DNA of 64,000 bases from Lysobacterales bacterium 15-68-25 (GTDB taxonomy: Bacteria > Pseudomonadota > Gammaproteobacteria > Xanthomonadales > Rhodanobacteraceae), in the NCBI GenBank assembly GCA_002279065.1, contig NCKB01000007.1:210164-274163 (forward strand). Direction: 5' to 3'. Both the position numbers and the translations under genes were made by a program. Below, piece after piece: positions 1 through 11,638 of this stretch. Position 1 is the first letter of the stretch; each line of letters begins with the position of its first letter. The notes beneath the pieces were generated by a model. It had not been told where the DNA came from. It did no database searches and saw nothing but the letters and a program-made list of their open reading frames with translations.

Positions 1-508
1 AGTCGCGCAGCAGGTAGAACGCGACCACCGGGATCAACACCAGGTTGGTCATCCACATGATCACGCCCACGCCTGAACGCGAGAGCTTGCCCAGCACCGT
101 GCCGATCGAGCCCATGTGCTCCTTCACCGCGTCCACCAGACGACCGGTGTCGAACATGTGCGGATCGAGCCGCAGCTTCGCCTGCAGCCAGGGCAGCGCC
201 GTATCGCGCACCCACTCGCCGTAGCGCGGCAGGTTCTGGATCAGGTTGTCGACCTGGCGCGAGATGAGGGGGATCAGCAGCAGCAGCGCGCCCACCGTGA
301 GCAGCAGCAACACCACGAACACGATGGTCACTGCCAGCGTCCGGCCCAGGCCGAACGTCTCCAGGCGATCGGCCAGCGGGTCGCCCAGATAGGCCAGCAT
401 CGCCGCGATGGCGAACGGCATCAGCACCGGCGCCAGCAGATAGACCAGATAGGCGATGACGGCGAGGATCGCCAGCAGTTGCCAGCGGCGGGAGTCCTGG
501 GCCGTCAT
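1..508 (-). CDS. AI-2E/PerM-family membrane transporter, C-terminus cut off by window edge
   Basis: The reading frame starts at the ATG at 506-508 on the minus strand and runs open to the left edge, so about 169 N-terminal codons are present and the stop lies outside. The residues form a pair of hydrophobic helices (LLAILAVIAYLVYLLAPVLM, then a G-rich turn before a second helix), another strongly hydrophobic segment, and an amphipathic stretch, RQVDNLIQNLPRYGEWV. That is the usual N-terminal pattern of the AI-2E exporter/PerM family of polytopic inner-membrane proteins, which export small molecules or ions. It lies 43 nt downstream of the DUF2066 gene and is probably co-transcribed with it. 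The substrate cannot be assigned. Confidence 0.8.
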   Translation of the reverse strand, partial: MTAQDSRRWQLLAILAVIAYLVYLLAPVLMPFAIAAMLAYLGDPLADRLETFGLGRTLAVTIVFVVLLLLTVGALLLLIPLISRQVDNLIQNLPRYGEWVRDTALPWLQAKLRLDPHMFDTGRLVDAVKEHMGSIGTVLGKLSRSGVGVIMWMTNLVLIPVVAFYLLRD

Positions 509-551
509 GGGAGTGGCTCCGCGTGGGCGGTGGCAGGGCGCAAGACCGGCC

Positions 552-1541
552 TCAGTGCAGCCAGCGCAGGCTGGCGTCCGCGCCGGCATGATTTGTCTGG
601 GCCTGCAGCAAACGGCCGCCGGCAGCGAGATTCGACGCCAGCGCGCCCAGCGGCAGCGTCGACGACACCTGGAGCAGCACGCCGTCGCCCTTTGCCCCGA
701 GCGTGGAAACCTTGCGCACCGACGGGTCGCCGCGCAGCACGTTCAGCAACTGGGCATAGTCCATGGCCGAGCCCACGCCATCGACCCATAGCTTGCCGTC
801 GCTGGCGCCCGAGCCGATCACATTGAGCTGCTTGCCGACCCGCGCGGCCATGGCCGCCCCGGCATTGGCGAACAGGCCATCCTCGGTCGGCCCTTGGTCC
901 TGCCAGCTTTGCGCCGCCCCCCCGGACACCAGCGTCCAGTCGACACCGCCCGCGCGCAGCTTGCCCACCAGCACGAGACCGGTCTTGTAGCGGGCCGTGA
1001 CCTGGGCCATTTCCGCCGGATCGACCGCGGCCACCCGACCGAGATCGGGCGGCTGGGTCGGGTCGGGATAGATCACGCCGTAACCCTGCGCCGCAGCCGA
1101 TCTGGCCAGCGCGTCGAGCGAATCGCCCCCCAGCAGACTGCCGTCGGTGCCCTGCACCAGCAGCAGCACCGGCGGCTTCACCCCGGCGGCCGCAGCACCG
1201 AGCTGGCCCACCAGGTGGTTGACCGCGCCACGGTCGAAGGTGACCTGCAGCGCGATGCCGTCGCCGGCGCGCTGGTACTGGTAGTTGCTGACCATACCGC
1301 TGGCCGACTTCAGCGCATCGTCGTAGCCGGCCTTGCCGCGCAGGTCCTGGCCACCGGCCACGCGTGCCAGCACCTGGGCCAGCGCGTTCGAGAACGTGGA
1401 GTCGCGCTGGGCCTCGCTGGTGTCGGTAACCGGCATCACCACCGTGTACGGGGACGAGGGCACCTGCTGCTGGGCGAGCGCCGGCCGCAACCCGGCCAGA
1501 CCGAACAGAAAAAGGATGCAGAGCAGTCGGGACAGGCGCAT
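552..1541 (-). CDS. DUF2066 domain-containing secreted protein
   Basis: A 329-residue protein starting at an ATG with a clear Sec signal ([23 protein letters not shown], about 23 residues, ending ALA). The mature part begins with [19 protein letters not shown], followed by [15 protein letters not shown] and a repeated alpha/beta pattern typical of the DUF2066 family, which is periplasmic and has no known function. In Pseudomonas and Xanthomonas the same family sits divergently beside purM, as here. Its partner downstream is the PerM-like transporter at the window edge. The 96-bp gap to purM must contain both promoters. No catalytic motif is visible. Confidence 0.85.
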   Translation of the reverse strand: MRLSRLLCILFLFGLAGLRPALAQQQVPSSPYTVVMPVTDTSEAQRDSTFSNALAQVLARVAGGQDLRGKAGYDDALKSASGMVSNYQYQRAGDGIALQVTFDRGAVNHLVGQLGAAAAGVKPPVLLLVQGTDGSLLGGDSLDALARSAAAQGYGVIYPDPTQPPDLGRVAAVDPAEMAQVTARYKTGLVLVGKLRAGGVDWTLVSGGAAQSWQDQGPTEDGLFANAGAAMAARVGKQLNVIGSGASDGKLWVDGVGSAMDYAQLLNVLRGDPSVRKVSTLGAKGDGVLLQVSSTLPLGALASNLAAGGRLLQAQTNHAGADASLRWLH

Positions 1542-1637
1542 GGGCGAGGCGGGATATCCGTTCGGAGCGTCCCGGAAGTCTGCCCAATCCGGCCCCCAGC
1601 GTCTATCATTAGGCGTTTATCGACGCGGGTTCCTGCC

Positions 1638-2666
1638 ATGTCCGACGCCCTCACCTACCGCGCCGCCGGCGTGGATATCGATGCCGGCAATGCCGTGGTC
1701 GAACGCATCAAGCCGCTGGTCAAGCGCACCTTCCGCCCGGAGGTGATGGGCGGGCTGGGCGGTTTCGGCGGCCTGTTCAACCTGGGCACCCGCTACGCCG
1801 AGCCGGTGCTGGTCTCCGGCACCGACGGCGTGGGCACCAAGCTCAAACTGGCGCAGACGCTGGGCCGCCACGACACCATCGGCATTGACCTGGTCGGCAT
1901 GTGCGTCAACGACGTGCTGGTGCAGGGCGCCGAGCCGCTGTTCTTCCTCGACTACTTCGCCACCGGCAAGCTGGACGTGGACACCACCGTCGCCGTGGTG
2001 GGCGGCATCGCCCGGGGCTGCGAGCTGGCCGGTTGCGCCCTGATCGGGGGCGAAACGGCGGAAATGCCGGACATGTACCCGCCGGGCGAGTACGACCTGG
2101 CCGGCTTCACCGTTGGCGCGGTGGAGAAGGCCGAGCTGATGGACGGCAGCGCCATCGTCGCCGGCGACGTCGTGCTCGGCGTGGCCTCGTCCGGCCCGCA
2201 TTCGAACGGCTACTCGCTGATCCGCAAGATCGTCGAACGCGCCGGCAGCCCGCTCGATCTCGACCTGGGCGGCACCAAGCTGGCCGATGCGCTGATGGCG
2301 CCGACCACGATCTACGTCAAACCGATGCTGGAGCTGCTCAAGGCCGCGCCAGTACACGGCATGGCCCACATCACCGGCGGCGGCCTGAAGGAAAACATCA
2401 TCCGCGTGGTGCCGGACGGTCTCGGCCTGGCGCTGGACGCCTCGGCGATCGTGCTGCCGCCCGTGTTCGACTGGCTGATGCGCGAAGGCAACGTGGCGCG
2501 CGAGGAGATGTGGCGCACGTTCAACTGCGGCGTGGGTTTCACGGTGATCCTGCCGGCCGATGCGGTGGCTGCCGCCTCCGCCCTGCTCGAGAAGCACGGC
2601 CTGGCCTCGCGGGTGATCGGCGAAGTCGTGCCGGCCCAGGGTGACGAACGCGTGCATATCGGCTGA
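1638..2666 (+). CDS. purM: Phosphoribosylformylglycinamidine cyclo-ligase (AIR synthetase)
   Basis: A 342-residue cytoplasmic enzyme that makes aminoimidazole ribotide from FGAM with ATP, the fifth step of purine synthesis. The N-terminal half carries the PurM signature [10 protein letters not shown] (residues 61-70), then [20 protein letters not shown] and [21 protein letters not shown] (the last is 21 residues; key residues are the GGETAEMP core). The C-terminal AIRS domain includes the glycine-rich [10 protein letters not shown]. Length equals that of the family. The ATG at 1638 is chosen because the frame aligns from [18 protein letters not shown]; more upstream sequence would run into the divergent promoter region. 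purN follows after 42 nt, so the two form a purine operon. Confidence 0.97.
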   Translation: MSDALTYRAAGVDIDAGNAVVERIKPLVKRTFRPEVMGGLGGFGGLFNLGTRYAEPVLVSGTDGVGTKLKLAQTLGRHDTIGIDLVGMCVNDVLVQGAEPLFFLDYFATGKLDVDTTVAVVGGIARGCELAGCALIGGETAEMPDMYPPGEYDLAGFTVGAVEKAELMDGSAIVAGDVVLGVASSGPHSNGYSLIRKIVERAGSPLDLDLGGTKLADALMAPTTIYVKPMLELLKAAPVHGMAHITGGGLKENIIRVVPDGLGLALDASAIVLPPVFDWLMREGNVAREEMWRTFNCGVGFTVILPADAVAAASALLEKHGLASRVIGEVVPAQGDERVHIG

Positions 2667-2708
2667 TCCCTCGGGTCGGCCTCCGTCCGGCCCGAGGAAC
2701 GACTCTCC

Positions 2709-3371
2709 ATGACGACACCTTTCCGTATCGCCGTGCTCGCCTCCGGGCGCGGCAGCAACTTTGCAGCATTGTTGGCCGCACGGGACCGTGGCGAGCTGCC
2801 GGTGGAATTCGTGCTGGTCGCCAGCGACAAGGCCGACGCCGGTGCACTGGCGCTGGCCCGGGAGGCCGGCGTGCCCACGCTCGCCCTGTCCCCGCGCGAC
2901 TATGCCGACCGGGCCAGCTTCGACCACGCCCTGTTCGAACGCGTCGCCGAGGCGAAGCCGGACCTGCTGGTCCTGGCCGGCTTCATGCGCATCATCGACG
3001 GCGGTGCGCTGGCGCCATGGGTGGGCCGGATGGTCAACATCCACCCGTCCCTGCTGCCCAAGTACCGGGGCCTGCATACCCATCGCCGCGCCCTTGCTGC
3101 CGGCGACGCCGAGCATGGTGCCAGCGTGCACTTCGTGACCGCGGAACTCGACGGCGGCCCGGTGATCGCCCAGGCACGCATCCCGATCGGACCGGATGAC
3201 GACGAACAGCGGTTGGCCGAGCGGCTGCTGGCCGTCGAGCACCGGCTGCTGCCGACCGTCGTCGCAGGGATCGCCGCCGGACGGATCACGCTGCGCGACG
3301 GACGCGTCAACCTCGACGGCGCCCCCCTCGATGCACCGCTGGACTGCCGCGAAGGCAAACTCTCGCGCTGA
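2709..3371 (+). CDS. purN: Phosphoribosylglycinamide formyltransferase 1
   Basis: A 220-residue enzyme that transfers a formyl group from 10-formyl-THF to GAR, the third step of purine synthesis. The phosphate-binding loop GRGSNF is at residues 13-18. The catalytic trio is visible as Asn111 and His113 in NIHPSLLPKYRG and Asp149 in ELDGGPVIAQ, matching N106/H108/D144 of the E. coli enzyme. The start is an ATG preceded by GAGGAA about 10 nt upstream. It is about eight residues longer than the E. coli protein, mostly at the C-terminus. It lies in an operon with purM. Confidence 0.97.
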   Translation: MTTPFRIAVLASGRGSNFAALLAARDRGELPVEFVLVASDKADAGALALAREAGVPTLALSPRDYADRASFDHALFERVAEAKPDLLVLAGFMRIIDGGALAPWVGRMVNIHPSLLPKYRGLHTHRRALAAGDAEHGASVHFVTAELDGGPVIAQARIPIGPDDDEQRLAERLLAVEHRLLPTVVAGIAAGRITLRDGRVNLDGAPLDAPLDCREGKLSR

Positions 3372-3436
3372 ATGCGGGCCGACGGTTGCGAGTCGTCGCA
3401 ACGACCGGTTCAGGTGCGCCCCTTAGACTCGGGTGC

Positions 3437-4162
3437 ATGACTCGGATACCCCCACGCATCACCACGCGCTTCGCGCGCATCGCTCTGGCCACACTCGCGC
3501 TGGCCGCCGGTACCGCCGGAGCAGCCAGCGCCCCCAGGCCTTTCACTGCCACCTACCAGGTGCAGCAGGACGGGCAGACCATCGGCCAGGCCACGGTCAC
3601 CCTGACCGCCACCGGCAAGGACGAGTACACCTACCGCAACCAAACGCAGGGCACGGGCGGACTGGCCGCACTGATCGGCGCGAATTCCGACGAAACCACC
3701 CGTTTCCGCTGGCGTGACGACACGCCTGAGACGGTGACCTACGACTACGCCATGGACTCCTCGTTCAAGCGCAAGCACCGCCACCTTCGAGTGGACTGGG
3801 CCAGCGGCCAGGTCACCGTGGACGAAGGCAAGGGACCGATCCAATACGCCAGCGCCCCCGGCATGGTCGACCGCAACACCCTGCCGCTGGCCCTGGGGCT
3901 GGCGTTGCGCAACGGCGACAAGCAGGTCGTGTTGCCGGTCGGGGTCAAACAGCGCGTCGAAAGGCAGCAGTATGCCGTGCAGGCCACCGAGCACCTGACC
4001 GTGCCGGCGGGCGAGTTCGCCGCCGAACGGGTCACCCGCACCGATACCGGCAAGCCGTTCGATGCCTGGTACGTGCCGGCGAAATTCCCGGTGCCGGTGA
4101 AGCTGGCCCAGGCCGACGGTGGCAACCTGACCCTGCTGCTGGAGAGCTACCACTCGCCCTGA
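3437..4162 (+). CDS. DUF3108 domain-containing periplasmic protein
   Basis: A 241-residue exported protein. The ATG at 3437 gives a good signal peptide: a basic n-region ([14 protein letters not shown]), then a hydrophobic [17 protein letters not shown]; a start further upstream would add an unsuitable non-hydrophobic leader. The mature chain ([21 protein letters not shown], first 20 residues quoted in part) is a beta-rich barrel-like fold typical of DUF3108, with the conserved C-terminal [16 protein letters not shown]. The family has no proven biochemical role. A DUF3108 gene directly after purN is also found in pseudomonads. Transcription ends at the terminator just downstream. Confidence 0.85.
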   Translation: MTRIPPRITTRFARIALATLALAAGTAGAASAPRPFTATYQVQQDGQTIGQATVTLTATGKDEYTYRNQTQGTGGLAALIGANSDETTRFRWRDDTPETVTYDYAMDSSFKRKHRHLRVDWASGQVTVDEGKGPIQYASAPGMVDRNTLPLALGLALRNGDKQVVLPVGVKQRVERQQYAVQATEHLTVPAGEFAAERVTRTDTGKPFDAWYVPAKFPVPVKLAQADGGNLTLLLESYHSP

Positions 4163-4181
4163 CGGGCGACGGCAGGGCAAG

Positions 4182-4212
4182 AAAAAGCCGGGGCATGCCC
4201 CGGCTTTTTTTC
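4182..4212. terminator. Bidirectional Rho-independent terminator between DUF3108 gene and murA
   Basis: The hairpin AAAAAGCCGGGG-CATG-CCCCGGCTTTTTT has a GC-rich core with A-runs on one side and T-runs on the other, so it works in both directions. It lies between the convergent DUF3108 gene (ends 4162) and murA (ends 4229). Confidence 0.92.
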
Positions 4213-4228
4213 AGGCGCCGTCCGGACG

Positions 4229-5775
<1,547 letters not shown>

Positions 5776-5989
5776 CAAGATTCCACTGTCCGGAGGGGGC
5801 GCGGTCTGGACGGGGGCGCCGGGTCCGGCGGCGTCCAACGCGCTGTCATAAGAAGGTAAACTGCAGGACGGCCATGGTAATGGAAAGTCGCTGGCGCAGA
5901 AATGACGGGACGTCATTCAGCGTGCGGCTGCGAAGCTACGCCGTGGACTTTGCCCGACCCCGCACCATCGCGCCGCCGCCGAAGGACAC

Positions 5990-7000
5990 ATGAACGCACG
6001 CATCGCAACATCTCCCGAGATCTCCGTCGATCCGGACGCCATCGCCCGGAGTGCGCGCACGGTCATCGCCACCGAGGCCGCGGCGATCCGGGCACTGGAA
6101 CCCCGTGTAAACGGTGATTTCGTGCAGGCTTGCCGGCTCATCCTGGGCTGCCAGGGGCGCCTGGTGGTCAGCGGCATGGGCAAATCGGGGCATATCGGCC
6201 GCAAGATCGCCGCCACGCTGGCCTCGACCGGCACCCCGGCCTTCTTCGTGCATCCAGGCGAGGCCAGCCACGGCGACCTCGGCATGATCACCCCGCAGGA
6301 CGTGGTGCTGGCCCTGTCCAACTCGGGCGAAACCGACGAACTCCTGTTCATTCTTCCGGTGATCAAGCGCCAGGGCATTCCCCTGATCGCGATTACCGGC
6401 AATCCGAAATCCTCGCTGGCCGACCAGGCGGACGTGCACCTGGACGCCAGCGTCTCCACCGAGGCCTGCCCGCTCGGGCTGGCGCCGACTGCCAGCACCA
6501 CCGCCGCGCTGGTGATCGGCGACGCGTTGGCGATCGCCCTGCTGGAGGCCCGCGGCTTCACGTCGGAGGACTTCGCCCGCTCGCATCCTGCCGGCAGCCT
6601 GGGCCGCCGCCTGCTGCTGCACATCAGCGATGTGATGCACACCGGTGTTGGCGTGCCGCGGGTGGGTCCGGACGCGAACCTCACCCAGGCGCTGATGGAA
6701 ATGACCCGCAAGCACCTGGGTATGACCGCCGTGGTGGATGCCGACGACCATCTGCTCGGCGTGTTCACCGACGGCGACCTGCGCCGCGCGCTGGACGACG
6801 ACGGCGTGGACCTGCGCGGGGCGACCGTGGCCGGCCTGATGAGCCGCTCGCCCAAGACCATCGGTGCGGACAAGCTGGCGGTGGAAGCCGCCCAACTGAT
6901 GGAAAAGCACCAGATCCACGCCCTGCTGGTGGTCGATGAGCAGCAGCGCGTCGTCGGCGCCCTCAACATCCACGACCTGCTGCGCGCCCGCGTGGTCTGA
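5990..7000 (+). CDS. kdsD: Arabinose-5-phosphate isomerase
   Basis: A 336-residue enzyme that converts ribulose 5-phosphate to arabinose 5-phosphate, the entry to Kdo for lipopolysaccharide. An N-terminal SIS domain (about residues 50-195) shows VVSGMGKSGHIGRK (59-72) and FFVHPGEASHGDLGM. Two CBS domains follow (about 215-275 and 280-336; NLTQALMEMTRKHLGMTAVV and MEKHQIHALLVVDE). Start ATG is preceded by AAGGA. It is the first gene of the long kdsD-to-hpf block, the same order as the E. coli yrb/lpt locus. It is divergent from ibaG across a 214-bp region that should hold both promoters. Confidence 0.95.
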   Translation: MNARIATSPEISVDPDAIARSARTVIATEAAAIRALEPRVNGDFVQACRLILGCQGRLVVSGMGKSGHIGRKIAATLASTGTPAFFVHPGEASHGDLGMITPQDVVLALSNSGETDELLFILPVIKRQGIPLIAITGNPKSSLADQADVHLDASVSTEACPLGLAPTASTTAALVIGDALAIALLEARGFTSEDFARSHPAGSLGRRLLLHISDVMHTGVGVPRVGPDANLTQALMEMTRKHLGMTAVVDADDHLLGVFTDGDLRRALDDDGVDLRGATVAGLMSRSPKTIGADKLAVEAAQLMEKHQIHALLVVDEQQRVVGALNIHDLLRARVV

Positions 7001-7025
7001 CGCCCTGCCTGCCGACCGACCGCAC

Positions 7026-7571
7026 GTGACCGGATACCTCGCCAACCTCCCCGCCGACCTGCTCGCCCGGGCCGCACGCATCCGCCTGGCCGCCTTCGAC
7101 GTGGACGGCACCCTGACCGACGGTCGTCTGCACTACGCCGAGGACGGTCGCGAGACCAAGGTCTTCCACGTGCACGACGGCCTGGGCCTGAAGCGCCTGC
7201 AGGCCAACGGTATCGAGGTGGCGATCGTGACCGCCCGGATCAGCCATGCAGTCACGCTGCGCGCCGAGGAACTGGGGATTGCCCATGTGTACCAGGGCCA
7301 AGGCGACAAGCGCGCCTGCCTGGGCGATCTGCTGGATGCCCTGAACCTGAAGCCGGAGCAGGCCGCCTTCGTCGGCGACGACCTGCCCGATCTGCCGCCG
7401 ATGCGACTGGCCGGCCTGGCCGTGGCAACCGCCAACGCCCACCCGTGGGTCGTCGAGCGCGCCCATTGGCAGACCTGCCGTCGCGGTGGCGAAGGGGCCG
7501 CGCGCGAGGTCAGTGACCTGCTGCTGCTGGCCCAGGGCAAGGCCGAAGCCGAGCGGGACCGCTGGCAATGA
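7026..7571 (+). CDS. kdsC: 3-deoxy-D-manno-octulosonate 8-phosphate phosphatase
   Basis: A 181-residue HAD-superfamily C0 phosphatase that makes Kdo from Kdo-8-P. The nucleophile motif AAFDVDGTLTDG has Asp25 and Asp27; IVTARIS supplies motif II, and FVGDDLPDLPPM is motif IV. The start is taken as GTG at 7026, which gives VTGYLANLPADLLARAARIR and a family-like length (188 in E. coli). An earlier in-frame start would overlap kdsD with a shadow-like Ser-rich leader. Its last codons overlap the start of lptC (ATGA), indicating coupled translation. Confidence 0.94.
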   Translation: MTGYLANLPADLLARAARIRLAAFDVDGTLTDGRLHYAEDGRETKVFHVHDGLGLKRLQANGIEVAIVTARISHAVTLRAEELGIAHVYQGQGDKRACLGDLLDALNLKPEQAAFVGDDLPDLPPMRLAGLAVATANAHPWVVERAHWQTCRRGGEGAAREVSDLLLLAQGKAEAERDRWQ

Positions 7572-8164
7572 GCTTCGGTCGCTGGCTCCGAGACCGTCGC
7601 CTGGCGACGGCCATCGTCGTCGTCGGCCTGCTCGCCGGCGTGACTGGCCTGCTGCGCTGGTGGATGGCGCCCGAACAGGCACCAAGCAGTTTCGTCGGCC
7701 CACCGCGGTCCGGCTACACCCTCACCGACTTCCAGCTCTCCAGTTACGGCCGGGACGGCCGTCCCGCCTTCAATGTAAAGGCACCGAGCCTGGTGCGCCG
7801 GGAAGGCGATGAGTCGCTGTACATCACCTCACCGGTGTTCGACCTGCCGTCCAACGAGGCCGGAGTGCCCGACTGGCGCGGTGAATCGCGGTACGGATGG
7901 GTGGACAAGGGTGGCGACCTGCTCAAGCTGCAGGGGCCGGTTCACATGCACCGCGAGGCCTTCGCCGACACCGACGCCGCGAGACTGGACACCGAGGACC
8001 TGACCATCTGGCCCAAGGACAACCGGATGGAGACCGCTGCGCCCGCCCGCATGGCGCAGGGCGCCCTTACAATGAGCGGGGTCGGCATGCGTGCCAACCT
8101 CAACGACAAACACCTGGAGCTGCTCGATGACGTCCACGCCACGTTCCCGCCGCGCAAGCGCTAG
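7568..8164 (+). CDS. lptC: LPS export ABC system inner-membrane protein LptC
   Basis: A 198-residue bitopic protein that takes LPS from LptBFG and passes it to LptA. A single N-terminal transmembrane helix (about residues 13-31, TAIVVVGLLAGVTGLLRWWM) is followed by the periplasmic beta-jellyroll with YTLTDFQLSSYGRDGRPAF and late-strand motifs such as LDTEDLTIWPKDNRMET. Sequence identity in this family is low, so the call rests on fold pattern, length and the kdsC-lptC-lptA-lptB order. It overlaps kdsC by 4 nt and lptA by 38 nt. Confidence 0.92.
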   Translation: MSFGRWLRDRRLATAIVVVGLLAGVTGLLRWWMAPEQAPSSFVGPPRSGYTLTDFQLSSYGRDGRPAFNVKAPSLVRREGDESLYITSPVFDLPSNEAGVPDWRGESRYGWVDKGGDLLKLQGPVHMHREAFADTDAARLDTEDLTIWPKDNRMETAAPARMAQGALTMSGVGMRANLNDKHLELLDDVHATFPPRKR

Positions 8165-8687
8165 CTTGGCCGCGCTGCTCATCGGCGTTGCCGCGGCCGG
8201 CGCCGCGCACGCCAAGCAGAGTGATCGCGACAAGCCAGTGGAGGTCGAGCATGCCGATTCGTTCGACGGCTTCAACAAGCCCAACAGCGTCACCACGCTG
8301 CGTGGCCACGTCAGGATCTCGCAGGGCACGATGAAGATCAGCGGCGACCTGGCCAAGGTCTACGTCGACGCAGACCAAGCGGTCAGCCGAGTGGAGATCA
8401 CCGGTACGCCCGCGCACATCGAGCAGCTCGACGACAACGGCAACCTGATGCAGGGCGAGGCCTCGGCCCTGGACTACGACAACGTCAAGGGCATCGCAGT
8501 GCTCACCGGCAACGCCAGCGTGGTGCAGAAAGGCCGCGGCGAAGCCCATGGCGACAAGCTGACCTACGACACCAAGAACAGCGAGATGACCGGCGAGAGC
8601 GGCGGCAACGGCCAGGTGCACCTGATCTTCCAGCCCAAGAAGAAGCCGGCCGCGCCCGAGACGGCCTCCGGCGACAAGCAGCCCTGA
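8127..8687 (+). CDS. lptA: LPS transport periplasmic bridge protein LptA
   Basis: A 186-residue periplasmic protein forming the LPS bridge between LptC and LptD. The ATG at 8127 gives a proper signal peptide (MTSTPRSRRASASLAALLIG, then VAAAGAAHA) with cleavage after AHA; this start lies inside lptC, out of frame. The OstA-type domain is seen in VEVEHADSFDGFNKPNSVTT, LRGHVRISQGTMKISGDLAKVY and the later GEASALDYDNVKGIAVLTGNA region. The C-terminus is a Lys/Pro-rich tail. It is followed after 3 nt by lptB. Confidence 0.94.
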   Translation: MTSTPRSRRASASLAALLIGVAAAGAAHAKQSDRDKPVEVEHADSFDGFNKPNSVTTLRGHVRISQGTMKISGDLAKVYVDADQAVSRVEITGTPAHIEQLDDNGNLMQGEASALDYDNVKGIAVLTGNASVVQKGRGEAHGDKLTYDTKNSEMTGESGGNGQVHLIFQPKKKPAAPETASGDKQP

Positions 8688-8690
8688 TCG

Positions 8691-9410
<720 letters not shown>

Positions 9411-9532
9411 CCGGCCGCCGGGCACAGGGAGTTGACCTGGAGCAGATCGGGGCGCCCCCGCGGTGCCTCAAGGCTGTTCGACTCCCCGGGGTAGGGTTAG
9501 GATGAAAGCCAGTTCCAAGGCTCCCGGTCGGT

Positions 9533-11002
9533 ATGAAACCCGGACTCCAGTTCCGACTCCACCAACAGCTGACCCTGACGCCGCAATTGCAGCAGGCGAT
9601 CCGGTTGCTGCAGCTCTCGCAGTTGGAGCTGGAGGCCGAGCTGCGCCAGATCGCCGAGGGCAACCCGCTGCTGGAATTCGAGGAGGAATCGACGGACGAC
9701 TCCGTCGAATCGACCGAAGAGGAGGGATTCCGTGCCGAGGCCGGACTGGGTGCCGGTACCGCGACCAGCACGTCCAGCGAGGAGCATGACGCCGGCGAGC
9801 CGCCGGACTGGGCGGATGGCGACGGCGCCGGCGAGCAGCCGATGGATTTCTCCTCGCTGGGATCGTCCAGTGGCAGCGGCAATCGGGACGACGACTTCGA
9901 GCCACAAAACGCCGCCGCCGAGACGATGCAGGAACACCTGCTGTGGCAGCTCAACCTGTCCGGCTTCGCACCCCGCGATCGCGCCATCGCCACGGTCATC
10001 ATCGACGCGCTGAACCCGGACGGATACGTCACGGAAACGCCCGAGGCCCTGCTGGCCGCCCTGCCGGCGGACCTGCACGCCACCGCCGAGGACGTCGAGG
10101 CGGTGCGGCGGCGGGTGCAGGACTTCGACCCGGTCGGCGTGGCCAGCCGCGACCTGCGCGACTGCCTCCGGGTGCAACTGGAGCAGTTCGACGAAGGCAC
10201 AGACCACCGCGAGCTGGCACTGCGTATCGTCGACGCCGAACTCGAGCTGCTGGCCCGCAACGACATCGGCCGGCTTGCCCGCAAGCTGCGCGCCAGCGAA
10301 GACGATGTGGCCGCCGCCGCCGCGCTGATCCGCAGCCTCGATCCGCGCCCCGGCGCCGCGCTGGACACCACGCCGGTGGAATACGTCGCGCCCGACGTCT
10401 ACACCTTCAAGGAGGGCGCACGCTGGCGAGTCAGCCTCAACCCCGAATGCCAGCCCCGGCTGGGCTTGAACCAGCACTACTGCAACCTGATCGCCAAGGC
10501 ACGTGGCGAGGATGCCAGCTGGATGCGCGGCCAGCTGCAGGAGGCACGCTGGCTGATCAAGAGCCTGGAGTCCCGGGCCGAGACGCTGCTCAAGGTGACC
10601 GAGGCGATCGTGCGCCGGCAGAGTGCCTTCCTCGACTATGGCCCGGAGGCGATGCACCCATTGGTGCTGCGCGAGGTGGCCGAAGAGGTGGGCATGCACG
10701 AGTCGACCATCTCGCGCGTGACCACCCGCAAGTACATCCATACGCCGCGCGGCACCTTCGAGCTCAAGCACTTCTTCTCCAGCGGCGTATCCACCGAGGA
10801 CGGGGGCAGCGCCTCGTCCACCGCGATCCAGGCGATGCTGCGCAAGCTCGTCGACGCGGAAGATCCCCGCAAACCCCTTTCCGACCAGGCGCTCGCCGAG
10901 GAACTGCACCGCAAGGGCATCCAGGTGGCACGCCGCACGGTCGCCAAATACCGGGAGGCCATGCGCATACCCAGCTCCAGCGAACGCCAGCGCGCCGGCT
11001 GA
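9533..11002 (+). CDS. rpoN: RNA polymerase sigma-54 factor
   Basis: A 489-residue sigma-54, directing transcription from -24/-12 promoters with enhancer-binding ATPases. The glutamine-rich activator-interacting region I is at 1-50 (QFRLHQQLTLTPQLQQAIRL). An acidic Ser/Glu/Asp-rich region II covers about 50-120. Core binding follows. A helix-turn-helix EEVGMHESTISRVTTRKYI is present, and the RpoN box ARRTVAKYRE is at 466-475 near the C-terminus. The 122-bp gap after lptB leaves room for a separate promoter. Some Xanthomonas genomes encode two rpoN copies; this one is in the ancestral lpt-hpf position. Confidence 0.97.
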   Translation: MKPGLQFRLHQQLTLTPQLQQAIRLLQLSQLELEAELRQIAEGNPLLEFEEESTDDSVESTEEEGFRAEAGLGAGTATSTSSEEHDAGEPPDWADGDGAGEQPMDFSSLGSSSGSGNRDDDFEPQNAAAETMQEHLLWQLNLSGFAPRDRAIATVIIDALNPDGYVTETPEALLAALPADLHATAEDVEAVRRRVQDFDPVGVASRDLRDCLRVQLEQFDEGTDHRELALRIVDAELELLARNDIGRLARKLRASEDDVAAAAALIRSLDPRPGAALDTTPVEYVAPDVYTFKEGARWRVSLNPECQPRLGLNQHYCNLIAKARGEDASWMRGQLQEARWLIKSLESRAETLLKVTEAIVRRQSAFLDYGPEAMHPLVLREVAEEVGMHESTISRVTTRKYIHTPRGTFELKHFFSSGVSTEDGGSASSTAIQAMLRKLVDAEDPRKPLSDQALAEELHRKGIQVARRTVAKYREAMRIPSSSERQRAG

Positions 11003-11149
11003 ACCCTTGCCGCGCAGGTCGCGGAACCTCGAGGGCCCCAAGGCGTCTGAGCTCACTGAAGACAACGACATGACTGTGGATGCGTCCCGGATGGCCGGGT
11101 ATCGCATCGAACCACGCCGCGAAAGCGGCAGTACCAAAGGAGGCGCAAC

Positions 11150-11479
11150 ATGCAATTCCAACTCAGCGGTCAGCACGTCGAAATCACCGAGGCCATGCGC
11201 GCGCATGTCACCGGCCAGCTTGACCGCCTCAATCGCCTCGACGATCGATTGACCAGCATTTCCGTGGTGCTCTCGCTGGACAAGCTGCAGCAGAAGGCCG
11301 AAGGCACGCTGCACACCTCCTCCGGCGCCCTGCTCCACGCCGAGGCCTTCGAGCAGGACATGTACGTCTCCATCGACATGATGTTCGACAAGCTGGTGAC
11401 CCAGCTGCGCAAGCACCGCGAGAAGGTCTGCGACAAGCACAAGGCCGAGGCTCGCCGCGACGACCGCATGGTCGGCTGA
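11150..11479 (+). CDS. hpf: Ribosome hibernation promoting factor, short form
   Basis: A 109-residue protein of the HPF/YfiA family that binds the 30S decoding region and promotes ribosome dimers in stationary phase. MQFQLSGQHVEITEAMRAHV and the KLVTQLRKHREKV helix match the short HPF form, with a basic Asp/Arg C-terminal tail. A strong Shine-Dalgarno AAAGGAGG lies 6 nt before the ATG. It follows rpoN by 147 nt, as in most proteobacteria; an own promoter in that gap is likely since a stress protein needs high output. It is followed by a strong terminator. Confidence 0.95.
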   Translation: MQFQLSGQHVEITEAMRAHVTGQLDRLNRLDDRLTSISVVLSLDKLQQKAEGTLHTSSGALLHAEAFEQDMYVSIDMMFDKLVTQLRKHREKVCDKHKAEARRDDRMVG

Positions 11480-11501
11480 CCGGCGCAGAACCGAGCCAGG
11501 C

Positions 11502-11533
11502 AGGCCCGCCCCCGAACAGGGCGGGCCTTTTTT
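11502..11533 (+). terminator. Rho-independent terminator after hpf
   Basis: A 9-bp GC-only stem (GGCCCGCCC / GGGCGGGCC, arms 11503-11511 and 11519-11527) with a short loop, followed by a run of six T. It separates the kdsD-hpf block from hprK and sits where ptsN is usually found. Confidence 0.9.
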
Positions 11534-11638
11534 CTGTCCGGCGTCCGGGCCGCCTGCGCTGGCGGCCAAGCTGGCACAATAGACATCGCATCCGGCCGGC
11601 CGCAACGGCCCACCTGCCGGAGCAGAGGATCCGACGAC

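Noticed and set aside
1617..3401. A 594-codon frame opposite purM and purN
   Set aside because: Low-complexity His/Asp/Gly translation with no motifs, against two certain purine genes on the other strand.
9411..9532. A small gene between lptB and rpoN
   Set aside because: No frame with start, ribosome binding site and plausible composition; more likely promoter DNA for rpoN.
11571..11590. A possible sigma-54 promoter (TGGCAC...GC) before hprK
   Set aside because: The GG-to-GC spacing is 15 positions where a -24/-12 promoter needs 12.
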